A DNA stretch of 64,000 nucleotides from Sutterella sp. AM11-39 (GTDB taxonomy: Bacteria; Pseudomonadota; Gammaproteobacteria; Burkholderiales; Burkholderiaceae_F). Every line of letters begins with the position of its first letter. Positions within the stretch are counted from its first letter, which is position 1. The translations under genes and the position numbers were made by a program. The notes below the pieces were generated by a model. The model saw only the letters and a program-made list of their open reading frames with translations. It had not been told where the DNA came from and made no database searches. Below are positions 27,262-36,591 of the stretch, one piece after another. The DNA lies in contig NZ_QRLV01000006.1 of assembly GCF_003472385.1 (NCBI RefSeq), positions 1 through 64,000 of the forward strand. Direction: 5' to 3'.

Positions 27262-28545
27262 ATGTCCTTGAATTCCACTCTCAAAAAGAAACCGATGAGC
27301 GCAGTTGCGACGCTTGATCTCAATTTGTCTGCTCAACATTCCTTGCAAAACGCAAAGGCTGACGAGAAAATCCATGCGGGAAGCGGCAATGGGGCGAATG
27401 CAGTTTCCGGGACTGAACTTTGGGCTGCCCGCATCGGTTTTTTCGCCGGAGGTTTTACGGTAGCTTCGTGGGCGCCTCTGATTCCTTTTGTCCAGTCGCA
27501 ATTGCGGCTCGAGCCCTATGTTTTGGGGTTGTTGCTGCTGGGCTTGGGTGTCGGATCTTTTGTCGGCATGCCGTTGGCAGGCAAACTGACGCAACGTATC
27601 GGAGCTCGAAATGCGATATTGCTTTCCGGCTTGGCGTCCTGCCTTTTGCTGGTGGTGCTTTCGCTTGTGCCGGGGTTTTACATTGAGTGCGCAGCACTTC
27701 TGGCTTACGGCGTGACACTGGGTTGTCTGGAAGTGAGCGTCAATATTTACGGTACGCATTTGGAAAATCGCAATCAAGCGCGCTTAATGAGCGGCTTGCA
27801 TGCTGCTTACTCCATCGGAGAAGTTGTTTCTGCAGTCGCGCTCACTTCGTTGTTTGTGCTGGGACTTGCCCCGGCTCAGGCTGTCGGCGCGTTGATGGTT
27901 TCATTGGCTTTAACGATGGTTGTTTTGCTTCGTCGCATCGAAAACCATCCGATAGAGGTGCCCCGAAAAACAAAAGAAAAGCGTAACGGATGGGCTTTCA
28001 ACGGCTCTATAGCAATTTTGGCGGTTGTTTGTGCCGTGATTTTCCTTACGGAAGGAAGCATGCTTGACTGGAGCGCCATCTATTTGCGTGATTACGCAGG
28101 GGTGCCACAGGAGGGCAGCGCTGTCGGTTACACACTTTTTGTTATTGCAATGGCTATGTCACGTTTGATCGGTGACAAGCTGGCAATGAAGTTCGGCGCT
28201 GTAACGATGCTTTCCGTTGGAATCGCCATGATGCTCGCAACGCTTCTGGCGTTGGTGCTCTTTCCTTATCCGGCAAGCGCCATGGTCTCCTTGTTTATCA
28301 TGGGACTCGGAATTGCCAACATTGCTCCGATTGTCATCTCGGCTGCGTCGAGAACGGCAGCAATGGATAGCGTTAAAGCCATTACGGCTGTGACAACTGT
28401 CGGTTACGGCGGCCTGTTGGCCGGTCCTGCCCTGATCGGAGCGATATCTTCGGCGGTGTCGCTGCAAGGCGCTTTTCTTACAGTGTGTGTGCTTTTGGCA
28501 GTCAGTCTGATACTTGTCCAAAAAAATAAATCCACGTTCAGTTGA
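27262..28545 (+). CDS. Major facilitator superfamily transporter
   Basis: The 427-aa product has a ~55-residue hydrophilic N-terminus and then about twelve hydrophobic segments. The MFS signature region lies between helices 2 and 3 (GSFVGMPLAGKLTQRIGARNA, split near residues 98-116). The protein resembles the YbjJ/FucP-like group of carriers. GGAG lies nine bases before the ATG. Substrate unknown; it may be an efflux or sugar/acid uptake system, controlled by the divergent LysR. A perfect hairpin (GGTAAGACG/CGTCTTACC, 28552-28581) follows the stop. Confidence 0.85.
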   Translation: MSLNSTLKKKPMSAVATLDLNLSAQHSLQNAKADEKIHAGSGNGANAVSGTELWAARIGFFAGGFTVASWAPLIPFVQSQLRLEPYVLGLLLLGLGVGSFVGMPLAGKLTQRIGARNAILLSGLASCLLLVVLSLVPGFYIECAALLAYGVTLGCLEVSVNIYGTHLENRNQARLMSGLHAAYSIGEVVSAVALTSLFVLGLAPAQAVGALMVSLALTMVVLLRRIENHPIEVPRKTKEKRNGWAFNGSIAILAVVCAVIFLTEGSMLDWSAIYLRDYAGVPQEGSAVGYTLFVIAMAMSRLIGDKLAMKFGAVTMLSVGIAMMLATLLALVLFPYPASAMVSLFIMGLGIANIAPIVISAASRTAAMDSVKAITAVTTVGYGGLLAGPALIGAISSAVSLQGAFLTVCVLLAVSLILVQKNKSTFS

Positions 28546-28636
28546 CGCGAAGGTAAGACGTACCGCAGGACGCGTCTTACCTATGGTCGGTTACAGTAGA
28601 AGCCGTAAAGCCCCTGACTTCAATCGGTGGAGGAAG

Positions 28637-29056
28637 TCACTTGAGGAAGGTAACGGTTTTGTCGCCGCTTGTACGAATGGCTTCGAGACCTTCCGGGCTG
28701 ATTTGACCGAGGTCGGCCAGGTCGGAACTCCACGGAAATTCCACAAGGAATATCGCAATATTGCCCCAAGGTTTGTAGACGGTCATCGTTCCGCGCGTGA
28801 TCTCAAAGTGGCGGGCGGAGCGTTCGAGTTCCAGAGCAGGCTTGGGATATGCGATACGTTCATTGCGACCGAAGTTTTCAAACGTGAGCGTCATCGGCAG
28901 TCGTGCGATGAAAGCGCGGGCGTCGGCATTGTCGGCCATTTCGACGGGATAACTTTTGCCGTCGATGGAAACTTGGATGGTTTCGGACATAGCGGTTCCT
29001 GAAGAGAGTAAACCTAAACAGACAAGGAGCGAGGCAAATAGTCGCTGGGCATGCAT
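28637..29056 (-). CDS. Secreted cyclophilin-like fold protein
   Basis: The 139-aa product has a signal peptide (MHAQRLFASLLVCLGLLSSGTAMS) and then a cyclophilin-like domain of the small type: IQVSIDGKSYPVEMADNADARAFIARLP, LTFENFGRNERIAYP, and the late GNIAIFLVEFPWSSDLADLG. This family is related in fold to cyclophilins and TM1367 but its catalytic activity is not established. It sits downstream of the dut operon terminator on the same strand. The final Ala/Met before SETIQV suggests cleavage there, and a periplasmic location is inferred. Confidence 0.75.
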   Translation of the reverse strand: MHAQRLFASLLVCLGLLSSGTAMSETIQVSIDGKSYPVEMADNADARAFIARLPMTLTFENFGRNERIAYPKPALELERSARHFEITRGTMTVYKPWGNIAIFLVEFPWSSDLADLGQISPEGLEAIRTSGDKTVTFLK

Positions 29057-29165
29057 GGTGTTGTTCCTTTCCGATTGGTGTTTTGCGGATTTGCAAACAT
29101 GCTATCGCGCCGGAAGTGACCAGTCGTGAGCGGCGGTGTCAAAGGTTTGCCTGAAAGGAGCAAGT

Positions 29166-29198
29166 ACAAAAAAGGCGCCTCTCGAGCAGAAGCGCCTT
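29166..29198 (-). terminator. Terminator of the coaBC-dut operon
   Basis: On the minus strand AAGGCGC (29198-29192) pairs with GCGCCTT (29178-29172), followed by a run of T (plus-strand A residues 29168-29173). Confidence 0.7.
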
Positions 29199-29224
29199 GG
29201 TGCCACAACAGTTGATTGTGTCGA

Positions 29225-29671
29225 TTATTTCGTGCCGGTCGAGCCGAAGCCTCCTTCGCCGCGGGAACTTGCTTCAAAATCGGTCACGAGTTCAAACTCG
29301 GGCTGCACGACGGGCAGCACCACGAGCTGGGCCAGACGCTCGAAGGGTTCGAGTACAAACGGCTCTTTGCCGCGGTTCCAGGTGCTGATCATCAGTTCGC
29401 CTTGATAGTCGGAATCAATCAAACCGACCAAATTTCCGAGCACAATGCCCTTTTTGTGCCCCATTCCGCTGCGAGGGATAATGACGGCGGCGTAATTGGG
29501 ATCACCGATGTGGATCGCCAGACCGGTCTTTACGAGGACTGTTTCACCGGGGTTGATTGTGAGCGGCTCATCGAGGAGGGCTCGAAGATCGAGGCCTGCG
29601 GAGCCCGGCGTGGCATAGCGCGGAAGGTGCTCGCGGATGCGTTCGTCAAGGACCTTGAGTGCAATTTTCAT
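29225..29671 (-). CDS. dut: dUTP diphosphatase
   Basis: Dut hydrolyses dUTP to dUMP, preventing uracil incorporation and supplying thymidylate synthesis. The 148-aa protein has all five trimeric dUTPase motifs: [12 protein letters not shown] (I), [13 protein letters not shown] (II), [15 protein letters not shown] (III, with the catalytic Asp), [11 protein letters not shown] (IV), and the flexible C-terminal [12 protein letters not shown] (V). It is the last gene of the coaBC-unknown-dut operon, 14 bases after the upstream gene. Confidence 0.96.
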   Translation of the reverse strand: MKIALKVLDERIREHLPRYATPGSAGLDLRALLDEPLTINPGETVLVKTGLAIHIGDPNYAAVIIPRSGMGHKKGIVLGNLVGLIDSDYQGELMISTWNRGKEPFVLEPFERLAQLVVLPVVQPEFELVTDFEASSRGEGGFGSTGTK

Positions 29672-29685
29672 TTTTTCCTTGTGCT

Positions 29686-30105
29686 TTATTCGTTGTTGGA
29701 TTTGTCGGCTTCTTCAAGCCGTTTGAGCCGCTCGAGCTTCTGATGCTGCGAGAGTGCGCAAACAAGACCGCCGAATGTTACGAACATTCCTACGGGAATC
29801 AAGTTTTGCAGGTTTGGCTCGGACATGCCCGCGATGATGAACAACACGCCGAAAAGCGCGATCACGCTGCCCGCAAGACGCAATAGCGCAGGCATGGCGT
29901 TCTTGTTCTTGGCGATGAAACCGGGCGAGGAGGGAGCCTGATCGGATTCGTTAGCGCGACGCACGGTGACCATGCCCGGCATGTCGCTGTTGACGGAAAC
30001 GGTAAGGCCGCTTACCTTTGCATTGCCCTTTTCGATTTCCTTCAAAAACGCGATGTAGTCGCCGTTATGAGGTTCAAGCGTTTTTTCGTTGAGTTTGAAG
30101 GCCAT
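29686..30105 (-). CDS. Unknown two-span membrane protein in the coaBC-dut operon
   Basis: The 139-aa product has a hydrophilic N-terminal half (residues 1-72) and two predicted transmembrane helices ([20 protein letters not shown] and [16 protein letters not shown]), then a charged C-terminal coil ([17 protein letters not shown]). No family recognised. It starts 2 bases after the coaBC stop and ends 14 bases before dut, so it is translationally coupled to coaBC. In most Proteobacteria coaBC and dut are adjacent without this gene. The arrangement of a soluble N-terminal region followed by a helical hairpin is also seen in the 157-aa protein next to ispDF at 59835, though the sequences are not obviously alike. 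Confidence 0.75.
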   Translation of the reverse strand: MAFKLNEKTLEPHNGDYIAFLKEIEKGNAKVSGLTVSVNSDMPGMVTVRRANESDQAPSSPGFIAKNKNAMPALLRLAGSVIALFGVLFIIAGMSEPNLQNLIPVGMFVTFGGLVCALSQHQKLERLKRLEEADKSNNE

Positions 30106-30107
30106 GT

Positions 30108-31304
30108 CTACACCTCCTTTGCGAGGTCATCGGCGATGCATTCGATGATGGTTTGCGCAAGCACATCCTTGCTCACAAGGCCCGTGGCGACTTCCTTGTC
30201 GGCCGTCACGATCACCGCTTCGTTCATGTCGCAGCCGATGGCGCTGCGGGCGTTGTTGGCCACGATCATGCGGGCGAGCTTGCGGATGCGCTTGCCGCGT
30301 GCGTTTTCAAGCACGTTTTCGGTTTCGGCGGCAAAGCCGACGCAGTAAAGCGACGGAAATTCACGTGCCGCCTGCGCGAGGATGTCCGGATTTTCCACGA
30401 GATCCAACGCGGGCGGTTCATCTGACTTCTTGATTTTTTCATCGGCGACTGCCTGAGCACGCCAGTCGGAAACGGCAGCGACGCTCACAAAGACGTCGGC
30501 GCCGGGTGCCTCACGGTGCACGGCTTCGTTCATTTCTTCGGCCGAAACGACCGGCACCGCTTTGACACCGTAAGGGACTGCGATCGAAGTGGGGCCGGAA
30601 ATGAGCGTCACATCGGCTCCCGCTTCAAAGGCGGCCTGCGCAACGGCGTAGCCCTGCTTGCCGGAGCTGCGGTTGGTGATGCCGCGCACGGGATCCAATG
30701 CTTCAAAGGTGGGACCGGCCGTGACAACGAAACGCTTACCTTGCAGAATCTTCGGAGAAAGCAGGCGCGCGGCGTGCGCTGCAATCTCTTCGGGCTCAAT
30801 CATGCGGCCTGCGCCCGAAACGCCGCACGCAAGCTCTCCGCACGCGGGTCCGAGCACGGCAAAGCCGTCGGCCTTGAGCTGAGCGATGTTGCGCTGAGTG
30901 CTCGCTTTGGCCCACATATTGCTGTTCATTGCCGGACATACGGCAACCGGACAGGAACTTGCGAGAATAACGGAACTCACCAGGTCGTCGGCAATGCCGT
31001 TGGCGGCCTTGGCCAGGATGTTGGCGGTAGCAGGCGCGACGATCAACAAGTCGCAGTCGCGCGTGAGCGCCAGATGCTGCATCGTCCCGTCGAAGGCCTG
31101 TGTCTGCACGGGATGTCCCGAGAGCGCAGCAAACGTGAGCGGTCCGACAAATTCAGTTGCCGCCTGCGTCATGCAGACGCGCACTGCAGCACCCGACTTG
31201 ACCAAAAGCCGTACGAGCTCACAGGTCTTGTAGGCGGCGATGCCGCCCGTGACAGCCACTGTGATGTTTTTGGCAGCCAGGCGAGAGTAAAGCTTTGCGG
31301 TCAT
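30108..31304 (-). CDS. coaBC: Bifunctional phosphopantothenoylcysteine decarboxylase/synthase
   Basis: CoaBC makes 4'-phosphopantetheine from phosphopantothenate and cysteine in CoA synthesis. The 398-aa protein has the FMN-binding N-terminal decarboxylase (VAVTGGIAAYKTCELVRLL, PATANILAKAANGIADDL, CPAMNSNMWAKA with the family's Asn, and the substrate-clamp GELACGVSGAGRM) and the CTP-dependent synthase domain (RFVVTAGPTFEALDPVRGITNRSSG split near 190-210). It heads the operon with the unknown 139-aa gene and dut. Confidence 0.96.
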   Translation of the reverse strand: MTAKLYSRLAAKNITVAVTGGIAAYKTCELVRLLVKSGAAVRVCMTQAATEFVGPLTFAALSGHPVQTQAFDGTMQHLALTRDCDLLIVAPATANILAKAANGIADDLVSSVILASSCPVAVCPAMNSNMWAKASTQRNIAQLKADGFAVLGPACGELACGVSGAGRMIEPEEIAAHAARLLSPKILQGKRFVVTAGPTFEALDPVRGITNRSSGKQGYAVAQAAFEAGADVTLISGPTSIAVPYGVKAVPVVSAEEMNEAVHREAPGADVFVSVAAVSDWRAQAVADEKIKKSDEPPALDLVENPDILAQAAREFPSLYCVGFAAETENVLENARGKRIRKLARMIVANNARSAIGCDMNEAVIVTADKEVATGLVSKDVLAQTIIECIADDLAKEV

Positions 31305-31371
31305 GAGGAAGCAGTTTTAAGTTAAAGCCGAATATCAGAAGAAAGTGTAGACGTCCTGCACAAGGATTGGG

Positions 31372-31833
31372 TTAAGAGAGCTCGCGAATCTTTTCGAGTA
31401 CCGCTTCCACGTGACCCGGCACCTTGACGCCGCGCCACTCAAACGCGAGCTTACCCTGCGGATCAATGAGGAATGTCGAGCGCACGATGCCGCGGCAGGG
31501 CTTGCCGTACATCACCTTCGGCTTGATGACATCAAAGGCCGTGCAGAGCTCTTCGGACTTGTCACTCACGAGTTCAATGCCAAGTTCCTGGCGGGCGCAA
31601 AAACCTTCGTGGGTTTTCACCGAATCGCGGGAGACGCCGATTACCTTGGCGTTCAAAGCCTCGAACTGAGGCACGGCAGCCGTAAAGTCGCGCGCCTCAA
31701 TCGTACAGGCCGACGTGTTGTCCTTCGGGTAGAAATAAAGCACCACCCAGCGGCCGCGTTGGGCTTGCAAATCAAAGTCGCCTGCCGTAGAGGGGCCTTT
31801 GACGTTGACGACGGTTTCTCCGATCTGAAACAT
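31372..31833 (-). CDS. Peroxiredoxin, Bcp/PrxQ family
   Basis: The 153-aa product reduces peroxides with an active-site thiol. The start at 31833 is set by GGAG eight bases upstream; the frame continues upstream to 32022 without support. The peroxidatic cysteine is Cys43 in YPKDNTSACTIEARDF. The resolving cysteine usual in E. coli Bcp (five residues later) is missing, but Cys79 in GFCARQELG is 36 residues away, the spacing described for Xanthomonas PrxQ, so an atypical two-Cys mechanism remains possible. It is divergent from the pyridoxal kinase gene. Confidence 0.88.
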   Translation of the reverse strand: MFQIGETVVNVKGPSTAGDFDLQAQRGRWVVLYFYPKDNTSACTIEARDFTAAVPQFEALNAKVIGVSRDSVKTHEGFCARQELGIELVSDKSEELCTAFDVIKPKVMYGKPCRGIVRSTFLIDPQGKLAFEWRGVKVPGHVEAVLEKIRELS

Positions 31834-31993
31834 TGACAATTCTCCAAGAGTCAAAATTTTAGGTGCGGTGAGTTTAGCAACTTGCACAGCCTCGATTGTT
31901 CGCAAATATTGCCGCGTGCGGATGCCTGAAGCCTTGCGAAGTGCTATCTTTAGGAGCCTCGAAAACCACAGAAGCCAAAAGGAAGTCTTCGAC

Positions 31994-32869
31994 ATGCGTT
32001 TCCAGCCCAATGTTCGCCGCATCGCGGCGATTCATGACCTGTCCGGAATCGGCCGGACATCTTTGATGGCCGTCATTCCGATTCTCTCTACCATGGGCTT
32101 TAACGTGTGTCCTCTGCCCACCGCGATTCTCTCCAATCACTCGCAGTACCCGGACTTCTCCTTCCTGGATCTCACCGAAGAGATGCCCCGCATCATTGAT
32201 CAGTGGGAAAAGCTCGGCGTCACTTTTGATGCGATCTACACGGGCTATATGGGTTCGCCCCGACAAATCGAGATCGTCTGCGGCTTTATCGAGCGCTTCC
32301 GCACGGCCGATACGCTCGTGGTGGTCGATCCGGTCCTGGGTGACAACGGACACCTCTACAGCAAGATGACGCAGGAGATGGTCGAAGAGATGCGGCGCCT
32401 GGCATGCCGGGCCGACGTGCTCACGCCCAATCTCACCGAGGCGTTTGCGCTTTTGGATCGTCCTTACAAGACGGACTGCACGACCGAGGAACTCAAAGAC
32501 TTGATTGCCGAACTTTCCGAAATGGGACCCGATACGGTGATCATCACGGGTGTTCCGGTGCCGGGCCAGTCGGGATTAACTTCCGTGATTGCGCGCAGCA
32601 AGTCTGATTTGCGCACCTGGAAGGTCACCTGTCCGTATCTGCCTGCGCATTATCCCGGCACGGGCGACAGCTTCACGAGCGTGATCACGGGCAGCCTCCT
32701 GCAGGGCGACAGCCTTCCGATTGCGCTTGATCGCGCTGCTCAGTTCATACTGCAGGGCATTCGCTCTACATTCGGCTATCGGATGGATAATCGCGATGGC
32801 ATTCTGCTTGAGCGAGTGTTGCCCAACCTTAATACACCGATTCAGTCGGCCACCTACGAGCTGGTCTGA
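31994..32869 (+). CDS. Pyridoxal/pyridoxamine kinase (PdxK/PdxY-like)
   Basis: The 291-aa product belongs to the ribokinase-like vitamin B6 kinases, salvaging pyridoxal to PLP. It shows AAIHDLSGIGRTSLMAVIP at the N-terminus, VVVDPVLGDNGHLYSKM (phosphate/Mg region), LTPNLTEAFALL, and the anion hole with catalytic base HYPGTGDSFTSVITGSLL, where GTGD holds the catalytic Asp. AAGGA lies ten bases before the ATG at 31994; an upstream extension to 31868 runs through the intergenic space and is unlikely. Salvage would support the PLP-dependent amino acid metabolism of such organisms. Confidence 0.85.
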   Translation: MRFQPNVRRIAAIHDLSGIGRTSLMAVIPILSTMGFNVCPLPTAILSNHSQYPDFSFLDLTEEMPRIIDQWEKLGVTFDAIYTGYMGSPRQIEIVCGFIERFRTADTLVVVDPVLGDNGHLYSKMTQEMVEEMRRLACRADVLTPNLTEAFALLDRPYKTDCTTEELKDLIAELSEMGPDTVIITGVPVPGQSGLTSVIARSKSDLRTWKVTCPYLPAHYPGTGDSFTSVITGSLLQGDSLPIALDRAAQFILQGIRSTFGYRMDNRDGILLERVLPNLNTPIQSATYELV

Positions 32870-32889
32870 CAGAGAGTTGTGAAAAAAAC

Positions 32890-32925
32890 AAAAAACCGCG
32901 TCTTGCTTTCGGACACGGTTTTTCT
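32890..32925. terminator. Bidirectional terminator between pyridoxal kinase and lspA
   Basis: AAAAAACCGCGTC pairs with GGACACGGTTTTT (one G-T pair), flanked by A-run and T-run so it can act on both converging transcripts. Confidence 0.75.
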
Positions 32926-32953
32926 GTTTGAGGCTGTACTGAGGACAGAAAGC

Positions 32954-33457
32954 TTACCTTTCTCGGCGGAATTCGTCGAACACCAGGAGTGCCGCCCCCA
33001 CGCAAATGCAGATGTCGGCCACGTTAAAAGCCGGCCAGTGGTAGCCAAACGCGTGAAAGTCGAGAAAGTCCGTGACGTAGCCGTAGACGAGGCGGTCCCA
33101 GAGGTTGCCCAGGGCGCCTGAAATCACCAGGGACATCGAGAAGGCAAAGAGTGTGCGCTTGGCGTGACGCCACAGAAAGAACAGACACGCTGCAGTCACA
33201 AGCAGGGCAATGCCCGCGAAGGCGAAAATTTGCCACCCGCCTGCGTCACCCAGAAACGAAAAGGCCGCGCCCGTGTTGCGAACGTGGCAAAGATTGAAAA
33301 AGGGCGTGACAGGGACAAAGGCGCCGTACGCGAGCGTATCGATGACGGCGACCTTCGTGATCCGGTCGACAACGAGCAACACGAACGCTGCCGCAAGCCA
33401 GAGGACAAAACGCCCCGGAGCGGGGCTCCGGGGTGCAGATCGATTGATCTCGGTCAC
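32954..33457 (-). CDS. lspA: Lipoprotein signal peptidase (signal peptidase II)
   Basis: LspA cleaves prolipoprotein signal peptides at the lipobox after diacylglycerol addition. The 167-aa product has four membrane segments and the aspartyl-protease motifs NTGAAFSFLGD and GNLWDRL...VTDFLDFHAFGYHWPAFNVADICICVG (NxxD and FNxAD, the two catalytic aspartates). The start is a GTG at 33457, five bases after the ileS stop, in keeping with translational coupling; longer upstream frames overlap ileS. A lipoprotein substrate is encoded at 51618 in this window. Confidence 0.93.
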   Translation of the reverse strand: MTEINRSAPRSPAPGRFVLWLAAAFVLLVVDRITKVAVIDTLAYGAFVPVTPFFNLCHVRNTGAAFSFLGDAGGWQIFAFAGIALLVTAACLFFLWRHAKRTLFAFSMSLVISGALGNLWDRLVYGYVTDFLDFHAFGYHWPAFNVADICICVGAALLVFDEFRRER

Positions 33458-33462
33458 GGCGT

Positions 33463-36333
33463 TTAGGCCTTGGTGCGGACTTCGCCGGCGCCGAAGAGGT
33501 TCGTGAGGCACCGTTCGCACAGTTCCGGATGTTCGGCATTGTTGCCCACGCTCGGAACGTAGTGCCAGCAGCGGCAGCACTTCTTCTGCTCGGTGGCGGT
33601 AACCGTGATTTCCAAGTCACCTTCGTTTTTCACGAGTTCGGCGCTCGAGGTCATCATCACGAACTTGAGTTCATCGCCCAGGCCCGCGAGGGTCTCGTAT
33701 GTTTCACCGCTTGCGGCGATCTTGCATTCGGCCTGCAGGCTCGAGCCCACAAGGCTTTGCATGCGCAGCTCTTCGATCTTCTTGAGCACTTCGGCGCGAA
33801 CGTCGCGGATCGTCGACCACTTGGCGAGCAGCGCTTCGGAGCCTTCGACAGCAGGCACCGTGTGATAGAGCTCGGTAAAGATCGTACCTTCCTTGTTCGG
33901 ACTGAAGATCGCAAAGGCTTCTTCGGCCGTAAAGGAAAGGATCGGAGCCATCAGACGCAGATAGGCCGCCGTGATGTGCCACAGGGCGGTCTGAGCGCTG
34001 CGGCGCGGCAGACCGTCGGTCTTCGTGGTGTAGAGACGGTCCTTGAGGATGTCGAGGTAGAAACTGCCCAGGTCGTCGGTGGCAAAGCCCATCAAAAGAG
34101 TGGCGACTTGCTGGAAGCTATAGGTCTCATTTGCCTCAATGATCTGCTTTTGAAGCTCGGCAACGCGAGCTAGCGCCCAGCGATCAAGCTCGAGCATCTG
34201 ATCGACCGGCACGGCATCCTTATTGATGTCGAAGTCGTTCGTGTTGGCAAGCAGGAATCGCAGCGTGTTGCGGATGCGGCGGTAGCTGTCGACAACACCC
34301 TTGATGATGGTCGGGCCGATACGCAGGTCGCCTGTGTAGTCGGTCTGAGCCACCCAGAGACGGCAGATTTCGGCGCCGTACTTTTCGTAGATTTCCTTCG
34401 GACCCATGGCATTGCCGCGAGACTTGGACATCTTCTTGCCTTCTTCGTCGACGAGGAAGCCGTGCGTGAGAAGCGCATCGTAGGGCGGACGGCCGTAGAG
34501 GATGGAACTCGTCAACAGGGAGGAATGGAACCAGCCGCGGTGCTGATCGCTGCCTTCAAGGTAGAGGTCGCAGTGAGGCTTGCCGTCGTAGACGTCTTTG
34601 TGCGAGCCGTTCATCACGGTTTCGTACGTGGAACCGGAATCGAACCACACGTCGAGAATGTCGGTGGTCTTGTCGTACTGAGCGGCTTCTTCGGCGGGCA
34701 TGAAGTCTTCGGCCTTGGCCTTCACCCAGGCTTCGATGCCTTCTTTTTCAACGCGTTGGGCGACTTCTTCCATGATTTCGAGCGTACGCGGATGCAGTTC
34801 ACCCGTTGCCTTGTTCATGAAGAAGGGCAGGGGAACGCCCCAGTTGCGCTGACGCGAGATGCACCAGTCGGGACGGTTCTCGATCATGGCGTGCAAACGG
34901 TTGTAGCCCCAGGACGGGATGAACTTGGTGGCATCGACACCTGCCAGAGCCGTTTCGCGCAGGCTCTTTTCTTCGGCTTCGGTGTTGAGCACGCCCTTGG
35001 TGTCGGCCGTGGGCTTGTCCATGCGGATGAACCACTGAGCCGTTGCACGATAGATGAGCGGCGTCTTGTGGCGCCAGCAGTGCATGTAGCTGTGCTGGAT
35101 CATTTCGCAGTTAAGTAGCACGCCAGCCACGCGCATCGTGTCAACAATCTTGGGCTGAGCCTTCCAGATGTTGAGACCGCCGAAGAGCGGGAGCCAGTCG
35201 GCGTAGACGCCGTTGCCCATCACCGGGTTGAGAATCTGATCGTTGGTCATGCCGTTGGCCTTGCACGACACAAAGTCGTCCAGGCCGTAGGCCGGAGCCG
35301 AGTGCACGACGCCCGTACCGCTCGTGGCTTCCACGTATTCACCGAGGAACACCGGCGAGAAGCGCTTGAAACCTTCGTGCAATTGGCTGAAGGGGTGCAT
35401 GAAGCGGACGTGATCGAGGTTCTTGCCGTTGGTTTCGCCGACGATCTTGCCTTCGAGCTTGTAGCGCTTGAGGCAATCTTCCACAAGGTTGGTGCCCAGA
35501 ATCAGGTACTTTTCGCCGCAGTCCACGAGCGCGTACGACAGATCCGGGTGCATGTTGATGGCCTGGTTGGCCGGAATCGTCCACGGCGTCGTAGTCCAGA
35601 TCACCGTGTAGCAGGGCTTTTCAATCTTCACGCCCATCAGTTCTTCAACCTTGGGCTTGTCTTCTTCGGAAAGCGGGAAGGCGACGTCGATGGCGTAGCT
35701 TTCGCGGTCGGCGTATTCGACTTCGGCTTCGGCCAACGCCGAGCAGCAGTCAAAGCACCAGTTCACGGGCTTCAGGCCGCGGTACACGTAGCCCTTCTTC
35801 ACGATGCGGGCAAGCGTGCGGATTTCGGCGGCTTCCGTTTCAGGACGCATCGTCAGGTACGGATTTTCCCAGTCGGCGAGAACGCCCAGACGCTTGAAGC
35901 CGGCTTTCTGCTTGGCGACCTGTTCCTTGGCATAGGCGCGGGCCTTGGCCATCAGGTCGGTCTTTTCGAGTCCCTTGCCGTACATCTTTTCGATCTGAAT
36001 TTCGATCGGCATGCCGTGGCAGTCCCAGCCCGGCACGTAGGGGACGTCGTAGCCTTCAAAGAGCTTGGTCTTGTTGACGATGTCCTTGAGAATCTTGTTT
36101 AAGGCATGGCCGAGGTGAATTTCACCGTTGGCATACGGCGGGCCGTCGTGCAGAACGAAACGGTTGCGGCGGCCTTTGCAGGCGTTCTGAATCGTGTGGT
36201 AGAGATCGCGTTTTTCCCAGTCGGCAACCCAGACGGGTTCGCGCTTGGGCAAATCGCCGCGCATCGGGAATGCTGTGTCGGGAAGATTAAGCGGGTACTT
36301 TGCCGTATTGCCGGCTTTATCGGCTTTAGCCAT
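33463..36333 (-). CDS. ileS: Isoleucyl-tRNA synthetase
   Basis: The 956-aa enzyme charges tRNA-Ile and edits valine. It shows the class I motifs HIGH-like [18 protein letters not shown] (about residues 61-78) and [12 protein letters not shown] (KMSKS). The editing domain has the [18 protein letters not shown] threonine-rich segment. A C-terminal zinc finger is seen as [12 protein letters not shown] and [10 protein letters not shown]. The length and zinc finger match the bacterial E. coli type. It is followed directly by lspA; ribF, usually upstream of ileS, is instead 4.3 kb away behind the lyase-DcuC cassette. Confidence 0.97.
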   Translation of the reverse strand: MAKADKAGNTAKYPLNLPDTAFPMRGDLPKREPVWVADWEKRDLYHTIQNACKGRRNRFVLHDGPPYANGEIHLGHALNKILKDIVNKTKLFEGYDVPYVPGWDCHGMPIEIQIEKMYGKGLEKTDLMAKARAYAKEQVAKQKAGFKRLGVLADWENPYLTMRPETEAAEIRTLARIVKKGYVYRGLKPVNWCFDCCSALAEAEVEYADRESYAIDVAFPLSEEDKPKVEELMGVKIEKPCYTVIWTTTPWTIPANQAINMHPDLSYALVDCGEKYLILGTNLVEDCLKRYKLEGKIVGETNGKNLDHVRFMHPFSQLHEGFKRFSPVFLGEYVEATSGTGVVHSAPAYGLDDFVSCKANGMTNDQILNPVMGNGVYADWLPLFGGLNIWKAQPKIVDTMRVAGVLLNCEMIQHSYMHCWRHKTPLIYRATAQWFIRMDKPTADTKGVLNTEAEEKSLRETALAGVDATKFIPSWGYNRLHAMIENRPDWCISRQRNWGVPLPFFMNKATGELHPRTLEIMEEVAQRVEKEGIEAWVKAKAEDFMPAEEAAQYDKTTDILDVWFDSGSTYETVMNGSHKDVYDGKPHCDLYLEGSDQHRGWFHSSLLTSSILYGRPPYDALLTHGFLVDEEGKKMSKSRGNAMGPKEIYEKYGAEICRLWVAQTDYTGDLRIGPTIIKGVVDSYRRIRNTLRFLLANTNDFDINKDAVPVDQMLELDRWALARVAELQKQIIEANETYSFQQVATLLMGFATDDLGSFYLDILKDRLYTTKTDGLPRRSAQTALWHITAAYLRLMAPILSFTAEEAFAIFSPNKEGTIFTELYHTVPAVEGSEALLAKWSTIRDVRAEVLKKIEELRMQSLVGSSLQAECKIAASGETYETLAGLGDELKFVMMTSSAELVKNEGDLEITVTATEQKKCCRCWHYVPSVGNNAEHPELCERCLTNLFGAGEVRTKA

Positions 36334-36591
36334 GTGTCAGTCTCCAGGCCCCCTCGGGCTCTTCTGAAAGATTGAAAAGAATTGAATTTTGAGGTGCGCG
36401 AAAAAAGAGCGCCGTCATGAAAGAGGCGCGGGCGCAACGAGGTGTTAGTTTACAGGGAGAACCCTGCAGATTTCCATAGGTAAGCCTGCTTAGGTCCGGT
36501 GCGTTCTTGACGATTAAACGCATGTCGGATCTTCTTATACGACATTGCGTTATTGTGAAATTTGCTGCGTGCTTAATTCCCTGGATTGAGC

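Noticed and set aside
31372..31833. Peroxiredoxin as a one-cysteine enzyme because the usual resolving Cys is missing
   Set aside because: Cys79 lies at a spacing known from other PrxQ proteins, so a two-cysteine mechanism is still likely.
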